The notes: generated from the sequence alone by a model not told the origin. DNA of 47,348 bases from CAZUCE01 sp964619265 (GCA_964619265.1 CAZUCE010000034.1:1-47348); one strand, 5' to 3'; shown: positions 32,823 through 42,082, numbered from the stretch's first letter. A program made the numbers and translations.

Positions 32823-33614
32823 TCAGGACCCTGGCTCGGACAGCCGGCCCGAGACGATGTCGCGTAGGCGAGCCTCGGCCCGGCGCAGAAGCATTCGAAC
32901 AGCGTCCTCGGTCCGTCCCTCCATCTGCTCGCCGGCCTCGCGCAGGCTCAAGCCCTGGAAGAAGACCAGGGTGATCGCCTGGCGGTGTTCCGGCGAAAGC
33001 CGGTCGAGGCCCTTGCGCAGGATCGCGAACTCCTCTTCGCGGGAGACCTGGCGGGTGACGGACAGGTCTTCGGAGGGCGGTTCGATCCGGCGGCTCTCGC
33101 CTTCGGAGTCCTTGGCGCCGTCCATGGCGCGCTCGCGCGAGATGTCGCGCTTGCCCGCAGAGTAGAACTCCGCGCGGTCGCGAATCTTGTTGTTCAAGAT
33201 CTGAATCAGCCAGCGCAGCAGCGAGCCGTCGCCCCGGTAGGAGTAGCGCGTGAAATCGCGGGTGGCCTCCCGGAACGTGGTCTGGGCTAGATCGTCGACC
33301 TCTTCCTTGGCTCGAAGGCGTGGCCCAAGCCGCCGCCGGGCCACCTCGATCAGAAGGCCGTAGTAGCGCTCAAACAGGGCGTTCAGCGCGTCGCTGTCGC
33401 CGCTTTGGGCGAGGCCGACCAAGTCCTCCACATCGTCGCCGGTGATTTCGTGGGGCGCCGGGTCCGCAGGCTCTTCGGGTACACCGGACTCGGCTGCCGG
33501 CTCGGCGGGAACCCGCGGAGCGGTCTGGCCGGAACCCGAATCGGTGGACTCCGGAGCCGGAGTGTTCCCCTTGGGAGGTTGGTCGGGGGGGGATCCAGAA
33601 TCAGGAGAGGACAT
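32823..33614 (-). CDS. Planctomycete-type ECF sigma factor with acidic/proline-rich N-terminus
   Basis: This 263-residue sigma factor begins with ~55 residues rich in Pro, Ser, Glu and Ala. Region 2 follows (LVGLAQSGDSDALNALFERYYGLLIEVARRRLGPRLRAKEEVDDLAQTTFREA, SLLRWLIQILNNKIRDRAEFY). Region 4 is ILRKGLDRLSPEHRQAITLVFFQGLSLREAGEQMEGRTEDAVRMLLRRAEARLRDI. The LGPRLRAK...DDLAQTTF pattern resembles the sigma subfamily described as Planctomycetaceae-specific, which is a main clue to the lineage. ATG 33614 is the likely start. It lies 148 bp downstream of ligA on the same strand; no anti-sigma gene is next to it. Confidence 0.88.
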   Translation of the reverse strand: MSSPDSGSPPDQPPKGNTPAPESTDSGSGQTAPRVPAEPAAESGVPEEPADPAPHEITGDDVEDLVGLAQSGDSDALNALFERYYGLLIEVARRRLGPRLRAKEEVDDLAQTTFREATRDFTRYSYRGDGSLLRWLIQILNNKIRDRAEFYSAGKRDISRERAMDGAKDSEGESRRIEPPSEDLSVTRQVSREEEFAILRKGLDRLSPEHRQAITLVFFQGLSLREAGEQMEGRTEDAVRMLLRRAEARLRDIVSGRLSEPGS

Positions 33615-33762
33615 GGGAGCGGCAAGTCTCGCAGGCAGGGAGAATCCAACAGGATCGGCCACAACGGGCGCGGCGTCCAGGGATTCCAAAGTTCCGCCCA
33701 ATTCCTCCGGGCCCAAGGGCTCGCCCGGCGTATCGATCCCGCTCGCCGGCCCGACAGCTCGG

Positions 33763-35844
33763 TCAGGCGGAACCGGCCAGCTCGAGGAACGCCTTCTCGT
33801 CGAGCACCTCAACCCCCAGCTCTTCGGCCTTTTTCAGCTTCGAGCCAGGCTTCTCGCCGGCCACCAAAAAGTCGGTCTTGGCCGAAATGGCCGAAACCAC
33901 CCGTCCGCCGAGCCCTTCGACCGTGCGCTTGGCTTCGGCACGGGACATCGCCTCCAGCGTCCCGGTGAGCACAAAGGTCTTGCCGGCCAGCTCCCCGCCC
34001 TGCGCCCGCGCGGTCACCGCGGTGACGATCACGCCACCCTCCCGGAACCGCGCCAGGAGCTGCTGGTTCTCCGGCTCGGCGAACCACTCGCGAATTCGCG
34101 CCGTGGCCTCGGGTCCGATCCCGTCCAGGTCCTCGAGCTGCTCGGGCTCAGCGGCTTGCAACGCCTCCAAGGTCCCAAACGCCTGGGCCAGCAGTTTCGA
34201 CGTGGCCGGCCCGACTTCGTCGATGCACAAAGCCACCAGGAATCGATCGAGCGGCACCTCGCTCCGCTGCTTGAGCTGATCCAACAAGTTGTCCGCCGAC
34301 TTCTCGCCCCAGCGCTCGAGCTTCAGCAGGTCCTCGCGCTTCAAGAAGAAGATGTCGGCGGGAGCCTGAATCAACTTCGCGTCCAGAAGCTGTTGGATCA
34401 GCTTGGGCCCCAGGCGGTCGATCTCGAACGCCGCACGTCCCACCAGGACTTCGATCCGCCCGACCAATTGGGGCGGACAGCCGAACCGATTCGGACAGCG
34501 CCAGAACTTCCCCTCCTGAACCGAATTCGTGCCGCACGCCGGGCAGCGCTCGGGATCGCCATAGCAAAGGCCCCAACCGGTTTCGGCTCCGGCGCGCAAC
34601 TCGCCGTCTTCGCCCCGGAGCGACTCGGGAATTCCGTCCGTCCAGCCCTTCGGGGCTCGCCCCTTGGCCGCTTCGGCCACGCCGGCTACCTGGGGAATGA
34701 CGTCGCCCGCTCGGCGGACGAAAACGCGATCGCCCACGCGGACTCCCAGGGCGCGCAGATGCTCCGCGTTGTGAAGGGTCGCATGACGGACCGTCACACC
34801 CATCACTTCCACGGGATCCAGGTGCGCACGCGGCGTAAGCCGGCCGTTGGCGCCGACTTGGGTTTCGATGGCTCGCAGGGTGCTGACCGCTTCTATGGCC
34901 GCGAACTTCTGGGCGAATTGCCAACGCGGCGCGCGTGCCGTCCGGCCGAGCCGTTCGCGCAGGGCAATCGAATCCAGCTTCGCCACGATCCCGTCCATAT
35001 CGAACGGCACCTCGAACCGCTTCGCCTCGATTCGGCGGTGGTAGTCGAGGCAACCCTCAATGCCCTTCACCCGCTCGCCGTAGCCCGAATCGGGGAGCCC
35101 GAGTCGCCCCAAGTGCTCGAGAGCTTCGGCGTGGCTTGTGTACGCAGCGCCCTCGACGCGCGCCACCGAATACACATGCAACTCAAGCGGATAACGCCGC
35201 ACTTCCGCAGGGTCGTTGCGTCGCACAGCCCCCGAAGTCGCGTTCCGCGGATTGGCCAAGATCGGCAACCCGCGCTCCTCGCGCTCTACATTGAAACGAT
35301 CGAACGCAGCGCGCCGAATCAGCAACTCGCCGCGTACTTCGAGCAACTTGGGAACGTCCTTGCCAGACAGCTCGAGCGGCACATTGCGGACCGTTCGTAA
35401 GTTCTGGGTGACGTCTTCGCCGACCTGCCCGTTGCCGCGCGTGACGCAGCGCGCCAGCAAGCCGTCCTCGTAAATGACCGACGCGCTAACACCGTCGAAC
35501 TTCGGCTCGCAAACCCAGTCCAGATCAGATCCGTCTTCCAACTTGAGAAAGCGCAGCACCCGCTCTTCAAATTCGCGCACGTCCTCCTCGGAGAAAAGGC
35601 TATCGATCGAGAGCATCGGCACTTCGTGAGCGACCTTCTCGAAGCTCGTGCCATCGGGCAGCGGCGCCCCCACCCGCTGGGTTGGGCTCGCTGCGCTGGC
35701 CAGCTCAGGATGCGCAGCCTCCAGGTCGGTCAGTTCGCGAAACAGCGCGTCGTACTCGGCATCCGACAGGCGCGAAGCGCCGTCGTTGTAGTAGAGCTGG
35801 CTCGCTTCCTCGAGCCTCCGGGTCAACTCGCGCACCCGGGCCAT
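33763..35844 (-). CDS. ligA: NAD-dependent DNA ligase LigA
   Basis: LigA seals nicks in DNA during replication and repair using NAD. The 693-residue length fits. The NAD-binding Ia domain (LYYNDGASRLSDAEYDALFREL) is followed by the adenylation motif CEPKFDGVS with catalytic Lys115, the Cys4 zinc finger (CPACGTNSVQEGKFWRCPNRFGC), helix-hairpin-helix repeats (DEVGPATSKLLAQAFGTLEAL, DGIGPEATARIREW), and a C-terminal BRCT domain (LAGKTFVLTGTLEAMSRAEAKRTVEGLGGRVV). ATG 35844 is the start expected from the family N-terminus. It lies 11 bp after a lipoprotein gene, so the two are probably co-transcribed. Confidence 0.97.
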   Translation of the reverse strand: MARVRELTRRLEEASQLYYNDGASRLSDAEYDALFRELTDLEAAHPELASAASPTQRVGAPLPDGTSFEKVAHEVPMLSIDSLFSEEDVREFEERVLRFLKLEDGSDLDWVCEPKFDGVSASVIYEDGLLARCVTRGNGQVGEDVTQNLRTVRNVPLELSGKDVPKLLEVRGELLIRRAAFDRFNVEREERGLPILANPRNATSGAVRRNDPAEVRRYPLELHVYSVARVEGAAYTSHAEALEHLGRLGLPDSGYGERVKGIEGCLDYHRRIEAKRFEVPFDMDGIVAKLDSIALRERLGRTARAPRWQFAQKFAAIEAVSTLRAIETQVGANGRLTPRAHLDPVEVMGVTVRHATLHNAEHLRALGVRVGDRVFVRRAGDVIPQVAGVAEAAKGRAPKGWTDGIPESLRGEDGELRAGAETGWGLCYGDPERCPACGTNSVQEGKFWRCPNRFGCPPQLVGRIEVLVGRAAFEIDRLGPKLIQQLLDAKLIQAPADIFFLKREDLLKLERWGEKSADNLLDQLKQRSEVPLDRFLVALCIDEVGPATSKLLAQAFGTLEALQAAEPEQLEDLDGIGPEATARIREWFAEPENQQLLARFREGGVIVTAVTARAQGGELAGKTFVLTGTLEAMSRAEAKRTVEGLGGRVVSAISAKTDFLVAGEKPGSKLKKAEELGVEVLDEKAFLELAGSA

Positions 35845-35855
35845 CGCCTTTCGGC

Positions 35856-36395
35856 TCACGGCAGGCTGGCGACGAAGTCGCCCAGGTTCACATGCCCCGC
35901 GTCTCCGGCGACGAACGGGCCCTCGCGTTGCACGGCGAACCTCAACTCGCCGCCCGGACCGGCCGCGCGGAACAGAAACCGCACCGGCACCTCGCGCGGT
36001 GCAATCCAGTCGGCTAGCGGAAACTGAAAGTGCCCAGCCGCGTCGGTGGTCACCGCAGCCCACGGAATTTGGTCCGGCTGCATGCCCTCGACAAAGGTGC
36101 CGACCTGGAAGCTGACCCCCGCGAACCCCACGCCGCCGGGCTGCAGCAACCGCGCCCGCGCCGGAAGCGCGGCCTCGCCGAACACGGAACGCGGTGAGGG
36201 CGTGGGCAGCTGGAAGCCGGTTCCGGATCCCGCCCCTTCGGCCGCACCTGAGGTACTCCCCGATCCGCTCGTTGCGCCGAAAGCCGCCGGCTGACCCGTT
36301 GGGGCAACCGGGTCCGCCGGGGCCGCGGCGGGCGAACATCCAAGCAGGGCGAGGACGAAGACGAGGGCGGCCGGTTGATTCACGGGGTCGGGCAT
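35856..36395 (-). CDS. Small lipoprotein with a beta-sandwich C-terminus
   Basis: This 179-residue protein starts at ATG 36395 with a lipoprotein signal (ALVFVLALLGC, Cys19). A low-complexity linker rich in Ala, Pro, Ser and Gly follows to about residue 70. The C-terminal ~105 residues (ARLLQPGGVGFAGVSFQVGTFVEG, VTTDAAGHFQFPLADW, VPVRFLFRAAGPGGELRFAVQREG) look like a carboxypeptidase-regulatory-like or Ig-like sandwich. Function is unknown. Its link to ligA 11 bp downstream appears to be positional only. Confidence 0.7.
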   Translation of the reverse strand: MPDPVNQPAALVFVLALLGCSPAAAPADPVAPTGQPAAFGATSGSGSTSGAAEGAGSGTGFQLPTPSPRSVFGEAALPARARLLQPGGVGFAGVSFQVGTFVEGMQPDQIPWAAVTTDAAGHFQFPLADWIAPREVPVRFLFRAAGPGGELRFAVQREGPFVAGDAGHVNLGDFVASLP

Positions 36396-36477
36396 TGCGC
36401 AGAAGAGAATAGCGAGCGTCCGGGCCGGTTCGGGGGGATCAGCCGGCTCCAATTCGCTTGGAACGGCCCGCTCTTTT

Positions 36478-36512
36478 GGAGGCCATTCCCTGGGAGGCCA
36501 TTCCCCGGGAGG
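36478..36512. repeat. 15-bp tandem repeat
   Basis: GGAGGCCATTCCCTG (36478-36492) and GGAGGCCATTCCCCG (36493-36507) stand in tandem, followed by a partial third unit GGAGG. It is in the 130-bp gap between the GCS2-type ligase stop and the lipoprotein start. Confidence 0.6.
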
Positions 36513-36525
36513 TACGGGCCCGTCC

Positions 36526-37782
36526 TCAGCCGGGGAGAAAAGATCGATTCGCCCGAGCCCCCTCCGCCAACTGACTCGCCAGCTTGGAAAGGCCTTGCTC
36601 GGTCACGGGGTCCCCAGCGGCCTTCGTGAGGCGGGTGGCCAGGGAGCCCTCGCGCAGCACCAGCTCGAGGTGCCCTGCCAAGACGGGATCGCTGGGCGCC
36701 TCGGCTTCGAGAACCCGGCGCCAGAGTTCTCCGGCGGTCGTGGCCCCATCCGCCCCCAAAACCCGGGCCAGTCGCGGATGCAGGATTGGCGCCAGCTCCG
36801 CTCGCCCGACGCAAGCACCCAGCTGTGCAACCAGCTCGGCCCGCGGCAGCGCTCCGATGTCGGGCAAAGTTGCGAACCGCTCTTCCAGCAGGATCTTCAC
36901 CGCGGAAGCCACCGCGTCGCTGATCGCCAAGCAAGCCATTCCACTTTCTTGCGCATCGATCAGGCCGATCTGAATCGTCGAGCGGTCGAATCGCGCGATC
37001 GCGCCGCGACCGTTGATCCACTCCCGATCGAACAGAGCCCCCTCCGAGTCCAATTCAGCCAAGTGCCTCGCGATCGGCTGCAAGATCTCCTCGCGGTAAG
37101 CGGCCTGGTCGTAGACCGGCTCCGGAATCACCTCGCCGACCAACTCGGGAATCCGGTCGGCCCGATGTCGCGCATGGACAAGCCGCTTGTCCGCGATGCC
37201 TGTCGCACGTCCCTCTTCGAACGGCGAAGCCGCGGCCAACGCAGGAATCCAAGGCAAGACGGCGCGCACTGCGCGCAGCAGCCGGCCAAATTCCAAGGGA
37301 CCCTCGAAGGCAAATCCAAGGCGCACGCCCTGCACGTTCGCCCAGCCATGCCGCCGGCAATCGAACAGCCGGTCGAAGGCGCGATACACCGGAGCCAGGT
37401 CATGCCCCCACAGCTCGGCCTCGCGCCCCGGATTCATCCAAGGGTGCATGGCGACCGGAAGCAAAGCGGCTCCGAGCTCTTTGCAGTGCGCGTTCAGCCG
37501 ATGGATCGTCGAATCCATCGCGCCGGTCAGCTCACTCAATTCGCCCACGAACTCCGGCGTGCGGATTTCCAGCACGTGAGCCGCCAGGGATCCGGACCAC
37601 TCGATCGAGCCGTCCCGGTGCTCGCCCACCGGGCCGCCGTTGGCGCGCGCGAGCAGTTGGTCAACGCGCGGGGCGATGTTCCAATTCGCAGCATCGACCA
37701 AGGGAACTTCCCAGGCCAGATCGATGCCGCGCAGCGTGCCGGCGAACGGAGTGGGAAGAACCTCCTTGCGGCGTGCGGTCAT
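36526..37782 (-). CDS. GCS2-type glutamate-cysteine ligase family protein
   Basis: This 418-residue protein resembles the GCS2 (YbdK/EgtA-like) carboxylate-amine ligases, which form gamma-glutamyl amide bonds with ATP. Supporting motifs are the N-terminal strand RGIDLAWEVPLVDAANWNIAPRVDQLL, VLEIRTPEFVGELSELTGAMDSTIHRLNAHCKELGAALLPVAMHPWM, and C-terminal STIQIGLIDAQESGMACLAISDAVASAVKILLEE. Its exact amine substrate (cysteine or another) cannot be told. ATG 37782 is supported by a 4-bp ATGA overlap with the cytidine deaminase stop. The pairing with cdd has no obvious metabolic logic. Confidence 0.82.
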   Translation of the reverse strand: MTARRKEVLPTPFAGTLRGIDLAWEVPLVDAANWNIAPRVDQLLARANGGPVGEHRDGSIEWSGSLAAHVLEIRTPEFVGELSELTGAMDSTIHRLNAHCKELGAALLPVAMHPWMNPGREAELWGHDLAPVYRAFDRLFDCRRHGWANVQGVRLGFAFEGPLEFGRLLRAVRAVLPWIPALAAASPFEEGRATGIADKRLVHARHRADRIPELVGEVIPEPVYDQAAYREEILQPIARHLAELDSEGALFDREWINGRGAIARFDRSTIQIGLIDAQESGMACLAISDAVASAVKILLEERFATLPDIGALPRAELVAQLGACVGRAELAPILHPRLARVLGADGATTAGELWRRVLEAEAPSDPVLAGHLELVLREGSLATRLTKAAGDPVTEQGLSKLASQLAEGARANRSFLPG

Positions 37783-38258
37783 CTTTCGGGTAAGTCCTCG
37801 GCGCCCATGGCGTCCGGTAAGAGCCCGGCGATGCTCACCCACCTCACCGTGGAGGAGTCTTGTCCTTCGCATGCGAGTCGTAGATCGGACCCCAGCTCGG
37901 ACAAGACCTGCCGGCAGGCACCGCACGGCAGAACCGGCTGTTCGGTCGAGCTGACCAAGACGCCGACCACAAAGCCGCCCCGACCCTGGGCGATGCCGGC
38001 GAACGCGGCGGTGCGCTCCGCGCAGTTCGTCAGACCGTAGGAAGCATTCTCGACGTTGCAGCCCCGGTGAATCGATCCGTCGCTGGCCAGCAGAGCTGTT
38101 CCCAGGCGCAAGCCAGAATACGGCGCGTAGGCGCTGGACTGGGCGGCCCGAGCCTGCTCGCGCAGCTCTTCGAGCAGACGGGAACCCTGGGGCAGCCCGC
38201 GCTCGCCCCACTCGCCCGCTTCCTTTAGCCGACGCTCGTTGTCGCTCACGCGTTGCAT
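37779..38258 (-). CDS. cdd: Cytidine deaminase
   Basis: Cdd deaminates cytidine and deoxycytidine to uridine forms in pyrimidine salvage. The 159-residue protein carries the substrate motif GCNVENASYGLTNCAERTAAF, with zinc ligand Cys79 and proton-shuttle Glu81, and the second zinc motif PCGACRQVLSE (Cys112, Cys115). SSAYAPYSGLRLGTALLASDG is the typical preceding segment. The N-terminal ~35 residues are longer than in many homologues, so the true start may be internal. The stop overlaps the GCS2 gene start (ATGA). Confidence 0.95.
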   Translation of the reverse strand: MQRVSDNERRLKEAGEWGERGLPQGSRLLEELREQARAAQSSAYAPYSGLRLGTALLASDGSIHRGCNVENASYGLTNCAERTAAFAGIAQGRGGFVVGVLVSSTEQPVLPCGACRQVLSELGSDLRLACEGQDSSTVRWVSIAGLLPDAMGAEDLPER

Positions 38259-38417
38259 TGAGCCTGGACACCCGCGGCCAGGTCAAGCCTGAGCTGGTGG
38301 GCGGGTGCGGACAAGCGCGATTCCGGTCCGGGCCTCGCAAGGGTTGGCCTGGGCGCCGGGCACCCCGCAGTCGGATCCGCCCCGCTGGCACCGGAGGCCA
38401 GCAGTGGCTGCGGCCCT

Positions 38418-38831
38418 TCACCGGCGCCCCAAATCCTCGGCCTGTCCGGCGTACCCGGCGAAGGGCACCCGCGGCCGAATGGTCCGTTGGCCCGAAACCG
38501 GATCGACCCGGTCTTCGGCCGTCACTTCCGCCCAAACCTCGCGCCCGACCAGATCCCCCGGCTCGAGCTCGATTCGCCCGGTGGTGTCGAAACCAAGCGC
38601 CCCGAGCACGAACTTCGCCCGCTTGAGACCGCGCTCGCTGAACGTGATCCCATCCCAGGCCGCGGTGCGCCCGGCGAACTCGCCCTCGATCACCTCGAGC
38701 CGCATCGAATAGCGAACGTCTCCGTCCCGTGACCATCCTTCGCGCGCCTCGGCCACTCGAACTCGATAGTGACCCTCCGGAACGGAGAGGTAGTCCTCGA
38801 TGTCCTCAACTCGACTGAAATCTACGTCCAT
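38418..38831 (-). CDS. DUF669-like protein (phage single-strand-binding-like family)
   Basis: This 137-residue protein reads DYLSVPEGHYRVRVAEAREGWSRDGDVRYSMRLEVIEGEFAGRTAAWDGITFSERGLKRAKFVLGALGFD, followed by LVGREVWAEVTAEDRVD. This is the pattern of DUF669 proteins, mostly known from phages and linked to recombination or single-strand binding: PEGxYxVxVxxAE, V-x-x-G-x-x-x-GR, and VLxALG. No other phage gene surrounds it. It may be a domesticated phage remnant or a housekeeping member of the family. A 159-bp gap lies before cdd. Confidence 0.65.
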   Translation of the reverse strand: MDVDFSRVEDIEDYLSVPEGHYRVRVAEAREGWSRDGDVRYSMRLEVIEGEFAGRTAAWDGITFSERGLKRAKFVLGALGFDTTGRIELEPGDLVGREVWAEVTAEDRVDPVSGQRTIRPRVPFAGYAGQAEDLGRR

Positions 38832-38956
38832 GGCGGGCCCTCCGGAGCCACTCCGAGCTCAGCGGTTCGCAGCGGCGGGTCCACGGCGGCCCACCTGGCG
38901 TCGAACGCACAATCGCAACCCGGTTCGAGAGCTGGACGCTCCGAAGGGCGCCTCGG

Positions 38957-40090
38957 TTACCGCCCCGCCGGCAGAATTCGCCCGAGCACGCGCCGGAAGT
39001 TGTCGCCCAGCACACCGGCGATGAGGCTCCGCTCGAATCCGCGCTCGCGCATGGCTTCGGCCAACCGCGGATACCCGCTCGCGTTTTCCAAACCAGCTGG
39101 ACCGCGCTCGATGCCGTCGAAGTCCGAGCCCAGCCCAACACCTTCGGGTCCGGCTAGCTCCATCGCATGCTCGATATGGTCGACGACCCGATCGATGTCG
39201 AGCGGCTTTGCCTTCGCCTGCATCCAATCCGTTTGCGCCAGGTGCCGCGCCGTGGGACCCGGCGACCGCTCGGCCAATTCGCTGTAGGCCGCCTCTCGCC
39301 GCCAGCGCTGTTCCTCCGCATGGGCTTGCGCGTCGAGAAAGCCCGGGTGAAAGGGAATTCCGACAACGCCTCCGGACTGCCCCAGCTCACGCAGCTGTTC
39401 GTCGTTCAAGTTGCGCGGATGGTCGTGCAGGGCGGAGCAACCGGAGTGACTCACGATCGTCGGCCGCTCCGAAGTTTCCAGGGCGTGATAGAAGGCCCGC
39501 ACGCTTGCGTGGGAGAGATCGACGGCCATGCCGAGCTGATTCATTCGCCGCACGACTTCACGGCCAAACTCCGACAGGCCCTCGGGCGTTCCCGCCGGCG
39601 GATTCCGGAAGGCCGACCGAATCCAGTCCAAGTGAACGTTCCACACCAGGGTCATCACGCGCACTCCGCGCTCCGCAAACGCCTCGAGCTGGCCGAGAGA
39701 ATTCTCGATGGCGTGCCCGCCCTCGATCCCAAGCAAGGCGCCTTGACGAGCTGAATCCGAGCCGCGAGCATCGAGCTGTTCCGCCGTGGTCAAAAGCTCC
39801 AGCCTGCCCCTCGAGCGCTCGCACAGCCGGCGCCCGCACTCGATCAGTTCCATAGCCCGGTTCGCTGCGCCCGAACGGGCGTAGGCGCCCCCCACCCAGC
39901 AGGCCAAAACCACTTCGCCCAGCCCGCCGTTTGCCGCACGCGCAAAGTCGAATTGTCCGCGGGTTTCGAGGAGCAAGTCGTGCTCCAAATCGAGCGCGCG
40001 CTGGAGAGCATCCACGTGAGCGTCGAACACCGGTGCCTCCAAAAGGACCTCGGAGGAAGCTGAGTTGGAAGAAGGCGCGCGGTCCGGCAT
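38957..40090 (-). CDS. Membrane (renal) dipeptidase family M19
   Basis: M19 dipeptidases are zinc enzymes that hydrolyse dipeptides, including D-amino-acid ones. The 377-residue protein has VFDAHVDALQ (family pattern D-x-H-x-D), LLGIEGGHAIENSLGQLEAFAERGVRVMTLVWN with the bridging Glu, VDLSHASVRAFYHAL, TIVSHSGCSALHDHPRNLNDEQL, and GVGLGSDFDGIERG. No signal peptide is seen at the chosen ATG 40090, so it would be cytoplasmic. The C-terminus (LIAGVLGDNFRRVLGRIL) is family-typical. It stands alone between intergenic gaps. Confidence 0.93.
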   Translation of the reverse strand: MPDRAPSSNSASSEVLLEAPVFDAHVDALQRALDLEHDLLLETRGQFDFARAANGGLGEVVLACWVGGAYARSGAANRAMELIECGRRLCERSRGRLELLTTAEQLDARGSDSARQGALLGIEGGHAIENSLGQLEAFAERGVRVMTLVWNVHLDWIRSAFRNPPAGTPEGLSEFGREVVRRMNQLGMAVDLSHASVRAFYHALETSERPTIVSHSGCSALHDHPRNLNDEQLRELGQSGGVVGIPFHPGFLDAQAHAEEQRWRREAAYSELAERSPGPTARHLAQTDWMQAKAKPLDIDRVVDHIEHAMELAGPEGVGLGSDFDGIERGPAGLENASGYPRLAEAMRERGFERSLIAGVLGDNFRRVLGRILPAGR

Positions 40091-40364
40091 GCGACGGATC
40101 ACACCCCAGCTCCCTCGACCCAAGCAAGAATTCTCAGGGTTCCCTTTGGGCGCCGGAGATCCCTCAGGCGAACAGCCCTAGCGCGAAGGGGATCGCGAGC
40201 GCGATTCGAGCCGACCGGGAACCCTGGCTCGCAGCCGAACAGGACGCCCACCGGCCGAAGCCGTGCTCCTGCGCAGACCATTGCTCCAGGTCCCGCGATC
40301 CGCCCCCCGGCCGGGAAGTCCGCGCAAGAACCGCGGCTCGCGATCTGACCGTGAAGTCCGGCTT

Positions 40365-41675
40365 CTACAGACTCCGGTGCCCTCGGGCGATCGCCTCGGC
40401 CACCGACTCGTCGACCCCCGCGCCGCCCGCGTGCTCGGGCCAGGCGGCCAGGCTTTGCGCCACTTGATCCAGGAGGTCGTCGGCCCGGCCGCGCTTGAAC
40501 GACAAGTAGCGCCCCAACGCGCGAAAGTCCTCGCGAACGAATCCGTCGCGCTTGCCCAAAAGGCTCATCTGGTGGCGAGCGGTCCAAGCCCCTTGCGGAT
40601 TGTGCGCGTAGGTCAAGTCGAACGCGGGCGACAGCGCCCAACGACCCGCCCGATCCATCAGAAACGCCGTGTTCTTGGTGTGGTCATCCTGGTTCCGCGC
40701 AAGGACGTTGAACGCTGTCCGGCGAAACTGCTCCTCCTCGGTCGCGCGCCCCAATTCAAGCCGGCGAATCACGTCGAAGAGCTGCTCGTAGGACGTGCCT
40801 CCTGGCAAGTTGAAGTCGTAATGCCCGAGCGCGCAGAGGGACTGCAGATGCAGCTTGCCCCCGGTCGCGGTGCGATCGAAGCGCCGCGTCACGAAGTGCG
40901 CCCGCCCGCCTTCCTCGAGCAACCGGCACTCGGTCATCTCGATCCCGGCGGCGCGCGCCATCTGGGAATAGGCGAACTCGATGCGTCCATAGCCCGGTCG
41001 ATCGCTTTCCAATTCGCGATCCCGGTTGTTCGAGATTCCATCGAATTTGATCAGCCACGGCTCGAGATCCGAGCGCCCTTCGACCTGCCCGGAGCGCACT
41101 TCCCCCGTGGCTGGATTCCATGCGATGACCGCCTTGGCACGCGCCCCGCCCGCTGAAGTTCCGACGCGCAAAATCGAGCGCAAGGCCAGGCTCTCGTCGC
41201 CGCCGTCCTCGAAACTGGAAAAGCGCGCTTCGAAGGAAGCCCGGTCGCGCAGCACTTCGCCGGCCAGCTCGCTGAGCGCGCGCACGTCGACCGTTCGGGT
41301 TCCCTCCGCGAACTCGCCGATTTGCGGCTCGAATTCGAGGGCCCCCATGCCGCGCCGGCCGGTGTAACAAAGCCGTTCAACCGGATCGAAGCTGTCCGGC
41401 GTGCGGCCGCGCCCGGCGAGCCACGCGTCGATCAACGCGTTGCCGAATCGATCGGGCAAAACGTCGGCGAGCAAACCCGGCAAGCCGTGGTAGCTGGAGC
41501 GCGGAAGCTCGGGGAAGCTGTGCACGCCGCGCCTCAACGGCAACACCAGCGGCGAGATCTGAATCTCGCTCTCCACGAACTCGGGTTCGTACTCAAACTC
41601 GCCCAGCTCGCGCCGCGCGTCCCAACGAACCGCGCCGATGCGCCGCCCCCATAGCCGAACCGCGGCCAAGGTCAT
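40365..41675 (-). CDS. hipA: HipA-family serine/threonine kinase toxin
   Basis: HipA toxins phosphorylate translation factors (glutamyl-tRNA synthetase in E. coli) and cause growth arrest. The 436-residue protein has the HipA N-terminal domain (PELPRSSYHGLPGLLADVLPDRFGNALIDAWL) and the kinase core. VGTSAGGARAKAVIAWN contains Ser174 at the autophosphorylation-loop position. RRFDRTATGGKLHLQSLCALGHYDFNLPGGTSYEQLFDVIR, NVLARNQDDHTKNTAFLMD (catalytic Asp/Asn) and WALSPAFDLTYAHN (metal Asp) follow. The motifs are intact, so an active toxin is likely. The ATG overlaps the antitoxin stop by 4 bp. Confidence 0.93.
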   Translation of the reverse strand: MTLAAVRLWGRRIGAVRWDARRELGEFEYEPEFVESEIQISPLVLPLRRGVHSFPELPRSSYHGLPGLLADVLPDRFGNALIDAWLAGRGRTPDSFDPVERLCYTGRRGMGALEFEPQIGEFAEGTRTVDVRALSELAGEVLRDRASFEARFSSFEDGGDESLALRSILRVGTSAGGARAKAVIAWNPATGEVRSGQVEGRSDLEPWLIKFDGISNNRDRELESDRPGYGRIEFAYSQMARAAGIEMTECRLLEEGGRAHFVTRRFDRTATGGKLHLQSLCALGHYDFNLPGGTSYEQLFDVIRRLELGRATEEEQFRRTAFNVLARNQDDHTKNTAFLMDRAGRWALSPAFDLTYAHNPQGAWTARHQMSLLGKRDGFVREDFRALGRYLSFKRGRADDLLDQVAQSLAAWPEHAGGAGVDESVAEAIARGHRSL

Positions 41676-42082
41676 CGCTCGTCTCCCCAGCTCCAGGTGG
41701 AGCCGGACTCGTCGCTCTCTTTTTCAGCGGGCTTTTGGTTCGACTTCGAGCTCGCGTCCGAGTCCTCCTCGGACCGCTTGGCGCTCGCCCGTTGGCGCGG
41801 CCCTCCCCGGCGATCGAGCGCTTCGAGCGGAGAGAGTTCGGGAGACGGAACGAGCAGCTCGAGGTTTTGGACCAAATCCAGGGCGCGCAGGATGCGCATT
41901 AGATTCGTGAGCTGGGTCGACTGCCCGGCCTCGAGCCGCTGCACCGTGGCCCGGGAAACTCCCGCTCGCTCGGCAAGCTCGGCCTGCCCGAGATCCTGCC
42001 TCAGTCGCACGCGGGCCAGGCGGTTGCCGAGCTCTTCCAGCAGCGCGGCGTCGGGTCGATCGGAGGTGAAGGGGCGATGCAC
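41672..42082 (-). CDS. hipB: HipB-like antitoxin with acidic C-terminal tail
   Basis: This 136-residue protein has a helix-turn-helix of the Cro/C1 type (RLARVRLRQDLGQAELAERAGVSRATVQRLEAGQSTQLTNLMRILRALDL) like HipB. HipB neutralises HipA and represses the operon. A C-terminal tail of ~45 residues rich in Ser, Asp, Glu and Lys (RASAKRSEEDSDASSKSNQ) is longer than in E. coli HipB. The start is GTG 42082, because no ATG precedes the HTH. The stop overlaps the hipA ATG. Operator-like repeats lie 100-190 bp upstream. Confidence 0.9.
   Translation of the reverse strand: MHRPFTSDRPDAALLEELGNRLARVRLRQDLGQAELAERAGVSRATVQRLEAGQSTQLTNLMRILRALDLVQNLELLVPSPELSPLEALDRRGGPRQRASAKRSEEDSDASSKSNQKPAEKESDESGSTWSWGDER

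Noticed and set aside
33442..35400. Long plus-strand open frame (652 codons) opposite ligA
   Set aside because: It lies antisense to a complete ligA with all motifs. Its product is Arg/Gly/Pro/Leu-rich with no recognisable domain, as expected from GC-rich coding DNA read backwards.
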